39,238 bases of DNA. Source: an uncultured Collinsella sp. (GTDB lineage Bacteria; Actinomycetota; Coriobacteriia; Coriobacteriales; Coriobacteriaceae). Positions 32,838 through 39,238 of the stretch are shown here, in pieces; position 1 is the stretch's first letter; every line of letters starts with the position of its first letter. The position numbers and the translations under genes are program-made. The notes below the pieces were generated by a model. The model saw only the letters and a list, made by a program, of their open reading frames with translations, had not been told where the DNA came from and did not search any database. The stretch lies in contig CABUJH010000014.1 of assembly GCA_902491895.1 (NCBI GenBank), positions 1 to 39,238 of the forward strand. The letters are read 5' to 3'.

Positions 32838-34562
32838 GTGGACGAGGAAGCAAGCATCATCCTGGGGGATGCCATCGCCTTTTGTCAGCGCGACGGCCAA
32901 GATGCACGCCTCATCAACATGCTGGGGCAATCGCGCGCCATAAGCCTGACCGAAGATACGCTCACGATCGAGGCCCCCTCGCGCTTTGCCATCGCGCAGC
33001 TCAAAAAGCATCAGCCGACTATTGAGGCCTATCTGGAAGAAATCGCCTTTGCACCGATTGCGCTCGACATCGTGGCACCGCAAGGCGCCGCGATGGAATC
33101 CGCTGCCGCGACGGCGCCCGCCACGGCTCCCGCTGCTTCCCCGGCGGTGCCGGCCTCCGCAGGCGACGTGCCGGCAATCGAGCACCAGCACAGCGATGTT
33201 TCCCGTGAAACCATGGCACCGTTGCCGACCGCGGCGGCGACGTCAACGAATGCACCCGTCACACACATGCCCATCGCCCACGACGCGGCGGCGGGCGCGG
33301 ATTCGGGCATTGCAATCAAGAACACGCTCTCGGCCGACGATTTTCGTCGCATGATGAACCAGATGAAGGGCGGAGCGCCGACCAAATCCACGCAAGCTGC
33401 GACCCCCGCCTCATCCATGCCAGCACCGACCGTGCCGGCCGAGCAGAATACGGATGGAGCCCCACTCGCCGCGAACTCAAAATTCACCTTTGAGAACTTT
33501 GTCTACGGCCCCGAGAACAGCCATGCCTATCGCTCGGCACTCAAGTTTGCCGCCCTCGCGGACGAGCGCGGCACGTGCACATCACTGTTCATCTACGGCA
33601 AATCGGGCCTGGGCAAGACGCACCTGCTGCTTGCCATCAAAAACGAGCTCGCCGAGAAGTCGCCCGAGATCAAGGTCAAGTATGCCAACTCCCAGGCGTA
33701 TCTGGACGACCTGATGACCGAGTTCGACCGTCAAAAGAAGAGCAACGCTCCCATCATGCAGGCGTACCACGGCGTGGACGTGCTCATCATCGATGACATC
33801 CAAAACATCATCGGCAAGCGCGCGAGCGTGGACTACTTTTTCCAGCTCATGGACGAGTTCATCCGCAACAACAAGAAGGTCGTCATCGCGGCAGACCGTG
33901 CCCCCAAGGACCTGAGCATGGACGAGCGTCTGACCAGCCGCTTCAACGCCGGCATGCTCTGCCTGGTCGCAGAGCCCAGCTACGAGATGAAATACAAGAT
34001 CTTGCAGCGCTATTACGAGAACACCATCGTCGCCGCTCCCGAGGTAGGCGACGACTCGCTGTTGGCGGCCTATGGGGGCGACGGCGGACACCTGACCGAC
34101 GAGCACTTTAAACACATGGCCGAGGTCTCGGGCACCAACATCCGCGAACTCGAGAGCTTTTGCGAGCGCTGCGCCGGCGAGGCGGGCGACCGTGAGCGCG
34201 AGGGCGGGGAGCTCACCTTTGACGATATCGACGCCATCGCCAGCCAGTACTTCGACACATCGGCCAAAAAGATCAACGTCCAGACGGTTCAGTCCGTCAT
34301 CGAAGAGCAGTACGGCGTGACGCACGAGGAGCTCATCGGCCCGCGTCGCAACGCCAATATCGCCAAAGCACGCCATATCGCTATCTACCTGGCCATCGAG
34401 ATGTGCGAGATGACGACCACGGCGGTGGGCGCCGAATTTGGCAACCGCAACCACTCGACCGTCAGCACGAGTTACAAAAAGGTCCAGAAGATGATCCAGG
34501 AAGATCGCACCGTCACCGAAGACCTCAAGTCGCTGCGCGATAAAATTACACTGCGCTCGTAG
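32838..34562 (+). CDS. dnaA: Chromosomal replication initiator DnaA
   Basis: 574 residues, longer than usual (about 450). A short divergent domain I is followed by an Ala/Pro/Thr-rich linker to about residue 215, then the AAA+ domain: FTFENFVYG, Walker A GKSGLGKTH (about 254), Walker B LIIDDIQNI (about 315), arginine finger region LTSRFNAGM. The C-terminal DNA-binding domain has EFGNRNHSTVSTSYKKV, a variant of the usual GGRDHTTVLHA signature. GTG start with GGGAG upstream. A degenerate parS lies within the linker coding region. The changed recognition helix fits with the altered box TTTTCAACA. Confidence 0.97.
   Translation: MDEEASIILGDAIAFCQRDGQDARLINMLGQSRAISLTEDTLTIEAPSRFAIAQLKKHQPTIEAYLEEIAFAPIALDIVAPQGAAMESAAATAPATAPAASPAVPASAGDVPAIEHQHSDVSRETMAPLPTAAATSTNAPVTHMPIAHDAAAGADSGIAIKNTLSADDFRRMMNQMKGGAPTKSTQAATPASSMPAPTVPAEQNTDGAPLAANSKFTFENFVYGPENSHAYRSALKFAALADERGTCTSLFIYGKSGLGKTHLLLAIKNELAEKSPEIKVKYANSQAYLDDLMTEFDRQKKSNAPIMQAYHGVDVLIIDDIQNIIGKRASVDYFFQLMDEFIRNNKKVVIAADRAPKDLSMDERLTSRFNAGMLCLVAEPSYEMKYKILQRYYENTIVAAPEVGDDSLLAAYGGDGGHLTDEHFKHMAEVSGTNIRELESFCERCAGEAGDREREGGELTFDDIDAIASQYFDTSAKKINVQTVQSVIEEQYGVTHEELIGPRRNANIAKARHIAIYLAIEMCEMTTTAVGAEFGNRNHSTVSTSYKKVQKMIQEDRTVTEDLKSLRDKITLRS
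33197..33212. other. Degenerate parS-like site inside dnaA
   Basis: TGTTTCCCGTGAAACC matches the parS consensus at 14 of 16 bases. It encodes part of the dnaA linker (DVSRET), a segment with little constraint on protein sequence. Confidence 0.5.
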
Positions 34563-34800
34563 GGAAATAGAGACACCTGTTGAAAACTTGTCGAAACCAC
34601 GGGCATAAGGTGTCTAAAACCCAACCCGCGATGATGAAAAGTTTTGCGCAGGTTTTGAACGTGGAAAACCACCCCTGTTGCACACAGGTTGCTGTCGATT
34701 CTCTTTCTGGGTCTGACCTGCGTCTTTGTGAGTAATCAACAGTTTCGTCAGTGCTATTACTATTATTAAGATATTTATATCTATAGAAAGGTATTAAAAG
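34563..34800. other. dnaA-dnaN intergenic region, second candidate origin part
   Basis: Contains a reverse TTTTCAACA at 34578-34586, a TTTTCCAC-like element on the reverse strand near 34660, and an AT-rich tract from about 34740 to 34795 with repeated TATT/ATTA patterns. An AT-rich stretch beside initiator boxes is the usual place for duplex opening. The dnaN ribosome binding site (AAAGG) follows directly. Confidence 0.5.
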
Positions 34801-35904
34801 ATGAAGTTTACCGTCAGCCAGAGCTCGCTTACACAAGCCATCGGCGTCGTTATGAAGGGTGTCGCTTCGGCATCCACCCTTCCCATCCTGTCGGGCGTGC
34901 TCGTTAAGGCACAAGACGGCATCTTGGAATTCCAGACCTCTAACTACACCATCTCGATCCGCCATCGTATCGCGGCGCATGTCGAAGAAGAGGGCGAGAT
35001 GGTTATCCCCTGCAAGATGCTCTCCAATATCACCAAGACCCTCCCCGATGCCCCGGTCACCTTTGAGCTGTCCGAGCGCCAGGTGCTGATTGGTTGCGAG
35101 AAGAGCTCGTTCCGTCTGAACACGCTCGATGCCAATGACTTCCCCGAGTTTCCAGCCTATGCCATCGAGAGCGCCGTGGAACTGCCGACCGATATCTTGT
35201 CCGAGATGGTCGGCCGTGTGTGGCGCGTCACCTCGACCGACAAGGCCCGCCCCATCTTGGGTGGCGTGCACATGAAGGTCGAGAACAACACCGTGCGCCT
35301 GGTGGCGACCGATTCCTTCCGCTTGGCCGTGTGCGATACACAGGTCGAGACCTCGACTCTCGAGGGTTCCTTTGAACTCAACGTTCCGGCTGACGCGTTT
35401 AACGACGCGCTGAACATCATGGCCAGTCAGGCGACCATCATGATCGGGGCTACCGACACCCAGGTTGTCTTCGAGGCCGGCAACACCACCTACGTGTCGC
35501 GCCGCATCGAGGGCGTGTACCCCAACTACAAGCAGCTCATCCCCGATTCGTGCGTGACGAGCGTCAAGATCGACGTCGCCGCCTTTAACGCCGCCCTCAA
35601 GCGCGTGGCCGTTATCGCGAGCGCCAACCCCGCCGTCAAGTTCGAGATCGATGTCGAGAACGGGCAGATGGGCCTGTCCTCCATTTCCAATGACCAGGAC
35701 CTTGCGCAGGAGACGATCGATGTCGAGGCCGAGGGCGAGTCGGGCACCATCGCCTTCAACTACCACTACATCTTCGGCTGCCTCAATGCCCTGTCCAAGG
35801 AGAAGGAGATCACGCTGGAGCTCAAGAGCTACTCGCAGGCGGGCATCTTCAAGTCCTACGACAAGATCAACTACCTGTACCTGGTCATGCCGGTCCGCAT
35901 CTAG
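34801..35904 (+). CDS. dnaN: DNA polymerase III beta sliding clamp
   Basis: 367 residues, standard clamp size. MKFTVSQSSLTQAIGVVMKG starts the first domain; LPILSGVLVKA and DSFRLAVC are typical. The C-terminus YLYLVMPVRI carries the usual MPxR end. It encircles DNA as a dimer and tethers the polymerase and other partners. ATG with AAAGG ten bases upstream. Confidence 0.97.
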   Translation: MKFTVSQSSLTQAIGVVMKGVASASTLPILSGVLVKAQDGILEFQTSNYTISIRHRIAAHVEEEGEMVIPCKMLSNITKTLPDAPVTFELSERQVLIGCEKSSFRLNTLDANDFPEFPAYAIESAVELPTDILSEMVGRVWRVTSTDKARPILGGVHMKVENNTVRLVATDSFRLAVCDTQVETSTLEGSFELNVPADAFNDALNIMASQATIMIGATDTQVVFEAGNTTYVSRRIEGVYPNYKQLIPDSCVTSVKIDVAAFNAALKRVAVIASANPAVKFEIDVENGQMGLSSISNDQDLAQETIDVEAEGESGTIAFNYHYIFGCLNALSKEKEITLELKSYSQAGIFKSYDKINYLYLVMPVRI

Positions 35905-35914
35905 CAACTGCCCT

Positions 35915-37021
35915 ATGACCATGTTCGCCCGCGATCTTTCCGTCGCGCACTACCGCAGCTTCGATAGCTATCGCCTTGCCCTGGACGAGGGCGTGACGAT
36001 ACTTGCGGGACCCAACGCGGCGGGAAAGACCAATCTCATAGAGGCGCTGCAGCTGCTGACGAGCGGCGCCTCGTTTAGGCATCCGACCGCAGCCGAGCTC
36101 GTCCATGACGGCGTGGGCTCGTGCAAGGTCGAGCTGAGGCTCGAGGGCGACGGCCGCGTGCTTGATATGGGATTGAGCGCGGAGGACGGTAAACGCTCGT
36201 TTAGCCGCAACGGCAAGAGATGCTCTGCCGCCGGTGTGCGCGGGGTTCTGCCGAGCGTGCTGTTTTGCCCCGACCATCTGGACATGGTTAAGCGAGGCGC
36301 CAGTGTGCGCCGCGCCGCCCTCGACGACTTTGGCATGCAACTGAGCGCACGCTATGCCGATCTTGCGAGCACCTATGGTCGCTGCGTGACCCAGCGTAAC
36401 GCCTTGCTCAAGGAGGCCTGGTGCTGCCGCGAGATGCTCGGCGCGTGGAACGATTCGATTGCCCGCGCGGGCGCGGCTCTGCTCGTGCACCGGTTGGCCC
36501 TGCTCGACCGGCTGGCGGGCCATGTGCGTACTGCCTACGGGCAAGTGGCGTCCGGTGAAGCCGCCAACGTGTCCTATGCGTCCACGCTGGGGGATTTGCC
36601 CCAGGTCGATGATCGCGAAGAGCTGAAGGGCTGGGCGTACGAGCGCATGCTGGCTGCCCTTGATGAGCACGCCGACGAGGAAATTCGCCGCGGCGTGACG
36701 TTGGTGGGACCGCATCGCGACGAGATTGAGTTTGCTGTGGCGGGTCGCTCCGCCCGTTCATTTGCCAGCCAAGGTCAGCAGCGAACGTTGGTTCTGGCCT
36801 GGAAGGTGGCGGAGGTGGCCGTGGCTCGCGATGTCCTGGGCACCGCCCCACTGCTGCTTTTGGACGACGTGATGAGCGAACTCGACGGCGAACGCCGCGG
36901 TGCTTTCCTGCGGCTGATCGGCGATGATATCCAGACGGTCATAACCACGACCAACCTGGGGTACTTTACCGATGACCTGCTTGATCGAGCCAAGGTGGTG
37001 AGCATGGGTGAGACGTGCTAA
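35915..37021 (+). CDS. recF: DNA repair protein RecF
   Basis: 368 residues. An SMC-like ATPase: Walker A GPNAAGKTNLIEAL near the N-terminus, signature FASQGQQRTLVLAWK and Walker B LLLLDDVMSELD at the C-terminus. It loads RecA at gaps with RecO and RecR. The open frame is longer on the 5' side, but the part before ATG 35915 overlaps dnaN out of frame and is not used. No clear ribosome binding site precedes the start, suggesting coupling to dnaN ten bases upstream. Confidence 0.95.
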   Translation: MTMFARDLSVAHYRSFDSYRLALDEGVTILAGPNAAGKTNLIEALQLLTSGASFRHPTAAELVHDGVGSCKVELRLEGDGRVLDMGLSAEDGKRSFSRNGKRCSAAGVRGVLPSVLFCPDHLDMVKRGASVRRAALDDFGMQLSARYADLASTYGRCVTQRNALLKEAWCCREMLGAWNDSIARAGAALLVHRLALLDRLAGHVRTAYGQVASGEAANVSYASTLGDLPQVDDREELKGWAYERMLAALDEHADEEIRRGVTLVGPHRDEIEFAVAGRSARSFASQGQQRTLVLAWKVAEVAVARDVLGTAPLLLLDDVMSELDGERRGAFLRLIGDDIQTVITTTNLGYFTDDLLDRAKVVSMGETC

Positions 37022-37571
37022 TTACGAGCGCGAGAGCGAAACGGTCGCCTTCAGTGGCTTTTTGAACGCAGAGCGCCAGCGCATCCTGGCGGCTGCGACC
37101 CCTGAGCGCCGTGCGCAGATGGAGGCCGCCGAGGAGTCGCGCGCGGTCTATCGCGCGTGGAACGCGGTGTGCTCGGGCACGCGCGAGGGGCGGCATGTGA
37201 CGGGCCTGCGCTACCTGCCCGAGTCCAATGAGCTGCTGGTATATCTCGACTCGCCCTCGTGGACGCAGGAAATGACGTTGTTGCGCGAGATCATCCGCGC
37301 GCGCATGGAGCGCGCCGGTGCGCATGTGGATGGCCTGGTGTTCAAAACCACCGCGCCCGGTCACACGCCGCCCGCCGCCAAGGAGCGCCTTCGCCCAGCG
37401 GCGACCGAGCGCCCGCCGGCCCCACACGCCGACCTCAGCGATGCCGAGCGCACCGAGATTGAGCGCCAAGTGGCGCCCATCGAAGACCAAAAACTGCGCG
37501 AGGCCCTCGAGAACGCCATGAGAGCCAGTGCCGAGTGGGCCAAGGGCGTGCAAAGCAAAAAAGAGCCTTAA
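37008..37571 (+). CDS. DUF721/DciA-like protein
   Basis: 187 residues. The region from about 45 to 105 (YRAWNAVCSG, HVTGLRYLPESNELLVYLDSPSW, EMTLLREIIRARM) matches the DUF721 layout, followed by a disordered Pro/Ala-rich part and a helical tail. DUF721 members include DciA, the helicase operator of many bacteria; in actinobacteria a member lies between recF and gyrB just as here. GTG start with AAGGTGG upstream, overlapping recF by 14 bases. Role in helicase loading is inferred from family and place. Confidence 0.88.
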   Translation: MRRANYERESETVAFSGFLNAERQRILAAATPERRAQMEAAEESRAVYRAWNAVCSGTREGRHVTGLRYLPESNELLVYLDSPSWTQEMTLLREIIRARMERAGAHVDGLVFKTTAPGHTPPAAKERLRPAATERPPAPHADLSDAERTEIERQVAPIEDQKLREALENAMRASAEWAKGVQSKKEP

Positions 37572-37597
37572 ATCGCATCTGGTGGCCTTGTAGAGCC

Positions 37598-37627
37598 AAA
37601 TACCCTCGTTCCCGAGGGTATTTTTTT
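37598..37627 (+). terminator. Terminator after the dnaN-recF-DUF721 genes
   Basis: Arms AAATACCCTCG and CGAGGGTATTT with a four-base loop, then a T-run. Confidence 0.92.
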
Positions 37628-37676
37628 ACGATAAACTAGTAAGGCTGTACACATTTTCTTGACTGAAGGAGGACGT

Positions 37677-39238
37677 GTGGCAAACGAAAACGATTACGAT
37701 GGCGGCGAGATTAAGATTCTTGAAGGTCTCGAGGCCGTTCGTAAGCGCCCGGGCATGTATATCGGCTCGACGAGCGCCAGCGGTCTGCATCACCTGGTGT
37801 GGGAGATCGTTGACAACTCCGTCGACGAGGCCATGGCCGGTTTCTGCACCGAGATCCAGGTGACGGTCCACGCCGACAACTCCATCACGGTCGTCGACAA
37901 CGGGCGCGGTATCCCCGTCGACGAGCACCCTGTTAAAAAGATCCCGACGCTCGAGGTCGTCATGACGATTTTGCACGCCGGCGGTAAGTTCGATAATTCG
38001 GCCTATAAGGTCTCGGGCGGCCTGCACGGCGTTGGCATCTCCGTCGTCAACGCACTGTCCAAGCGCGTGGTCGTTCAGGTTCGTCGCGACGGCAACACCT
38101 ACGAGATGGAGTTCTCGCGCGGCAAGACCGTCAAGAAGATGGAGGTCGTGGGCACCTCGGATTCGACGGGCACCACCGTCACCTTCTGGCCCGACGACGA
38201 GATCTTCGAGACCTGCATTTACGATTTCGATACGCTGCACAACCGTCTGCAGGAGACGGCGTTCCTCAATAAGAACCTCAAAATCGTGCTGACTGACGAG
38301 CGCGAGTCTACTCCCCACGTGGAGGAGTTTTGCTACGAGGGCGGCATCATCGACTTCGTCAAGTTCCTTAACGAGGGCAAGGACGTCCCCGAGGCCTTTA
38401 AGGAGCCTATCTACATCGAGGGCAAATCGGACCCGGACGCACCTGTGGCCAAGATGGGCGAGGTTGAGGTTTCCCTGCAGTGGAATAGCGGCTACGGCGA
38501 GAACGTCATGTCGTTTGCCAACGACATCTACACCCCCGAGGGCGGCATGCACCTTGAGGGCTTCCGCACCGCGCTCACCCGCGTGATCAACGACTATGCG
38601 CGCAAGCAGAACCTGCTCAAGGAAAAAGACGCCAATCTGACCGGCGACGATGTGCGCGAGGGCCTTTCGGCCGTTATCTCGGTCAAGCTGCCCGATCCGC
38701 AGTTTGAGGGCCAGACCAAGGCCAAGCTCGGCAGCTCCTATATGCGCGCGCTGACGCTCAAGATCGTGACCGACGGCCTTGCCGATTACCTCGAGGAGCA
38801 CCCTAAGCCCGCTCGCGAGATCGTCAAGAAGGCGCAGCAGGCCTGCAAGGCGCGCAATGCCGCCCGCAAGGCGCGCGAGGCGACCCGCCGCAAGAGCCTG
38901 CTCGAGACGGCGTCCCTGCCCGGTAAGCTCGCCGACTGCTCGGTGCGCGATGCCGAGCTGACCGAGCTCTTCATCGTAGAGGGCGACTCGGCAGGCGGTT
39001 CGGCCAAGGACGGCCGTCGCCGAGACATCCAGGCGATTCTGCCCCTGCGCGGCAAGATTTTGAACGTCGAGCGCGTTGGTGACCATCGCGCGTTCTCGAG
39101 TGACACCATCCAGTCGCTGATTACCGCGATCGGCTGCGGCGTCACGACGAGTGCCGGCGACGGCGGCGATTTCGATATCACCAAGGCGCGCTACCACAAG
39201 ATCATCATCATGACCGATGCAGACGTCGACGGCGCGCA
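37677..39238 (+). CDS. gyrB: DNA gyrase subunit B, N-terminal part (runs off the right edge)
   Basis: 521 codons visible. The reading begins GTG-GCA-AAC with AAGGAGG four bases upstream. ILEGLEAVRKRPGMYIGS, EIVDNSVDEAMAG, DNGRGIP and GGLHGVGISVVNALS form the ATPase domain; TELFIVEGDSAGGSAK, LPLRGKILNVE and IIIMTDADVDGA are the start of the TOPRIM domain with its acidic residues. It works with GyrA to add negative supercoils. The C-terminal quarter is outside the window. It has its own promoter region after the terminator; no clear boxes were fixed. Confidence 0.97.
   Translation, partial: MANENDYDGGEIKILEGLEAVRKRPGMYIGSTSASGLHHLVWEIVDNSVDEAMAGFCTEIQVTVHADNSITVVDNGRGIPVDEHPVKKIPTLEVVMTILHAGGKFDNSAYKVSGGLHGVGISVVNALSKRVVVQVRRDGNTYEMEFSRGKTVKKMEVVGTSDSTGTTVTFWPDDEIFETCIYDFDTLHNRLQETAFLNKNLKIVLTDERESTPHVEEFCYEGGIIDFVKFLNEGKDVPEAFKEPIYIEGKSDPDAPVAKMGEVEVSLQWNSGYGENVMSFANDIYTPEGGMHLEGFRTALTRVINDYARKQNLLKEKDANLTGDDVREGLSAVISVKLPDPQFEGQTKAKLGSSYMRALTLKIVTDGLADYLEEHPKPAREIVKKAQQACKARNAARKAREATRRKSLLETASLPGKLADCSVRDAELTELFIVEGDSAGGSAKDGRRRDIQAILPLRGKILNVERVGDHRAFSSDTIQSLITAIGCGVTTSAGDGGDFDITKARYHKIIIMTDADVDGA

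Noticed and set aside
34546..35922. Long minus-strand frame opposite dnaN
   Set aside because: Antisense shadow of dnaN, with composition expected from reversed codons.
37626..39197. Minus-strand frame of 523 codons at the right edge
   Set aside because: Antisense to gyrB, whose plus-strand reading shows all gyrase motifs.

Overview
The window looks like a chromosomal segment around the replication origin of a GC-rich coriobacterium, most likely Collinsella or a close relative. The gene order rpmH-rnpA-yidD-yidC-khpB-rsmG-parA-parB on one side of a putative oriC and dnaA-dnaN-recF-DUF721-gyrB on the other is the usual bacterial origin neighbourhood. The genus assignment is an inference from style (many GTG/TTG starts, Tat lipoprotein, paired WYL regulators, a 16S gene of actinobacterial type) and was not checked by any search.

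Left part (1-11.6 kb): the 5' half of a 16S rRNA gene reading leftward out of the window, its long leader, a small segment carrying a TraX-family gene, then tRNA-Lys, an M29 aminopeptidase, a two-TM protein, purC, a two-component system, a Tat-exported lipoprotein with a TSCPD-domain partner, purB and tRNA-Gly. Nearly everything here is on the minus strand, so it is transcribed away from the origin. Downstream of both tRNA genes lie peculiar repeats: a terminator, a T-arm-like sequence, a set of very regular GNA-loop hairpins (core GCGNAGC), then a copy of the tRNA's own 3' end.

Middle part (11.8-25.9 kb): a large sortase-anchored surface protein with an apparent internal thioester domain and repeated SpaA/Cna-B-like domains; a membrane protein with a M28 peptidase-like fold that is split by about 650 residues of acidic low-complexity sequence; a pair of overlapping WYL regulators (PafBC-like) convergent with a DinG-type helicase/exonuclease; ddl; and rlmN.

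Right part (26-39.2 kb): parB-parA with three perfect parS sites at an exact 39-bp period, rsmG, khpB/jag, yidC, yidD, rnpA and rpmH (strong promoter), the putative origin with repeated TTTTCAACA elements, then an uncharacterised gene encoding a GHKL-type ATPase joined by a Gln/Pro/Met-rich linker to a winged helix, directly upstream of dnaA. dnaA, dnaN, recF, a DUF721 gene and the start of gyrB follow. The ATPase/winged-helix protein next to dnaA is the best candidate here for an undescribed function, probably tied to replication initiation or its regulation.
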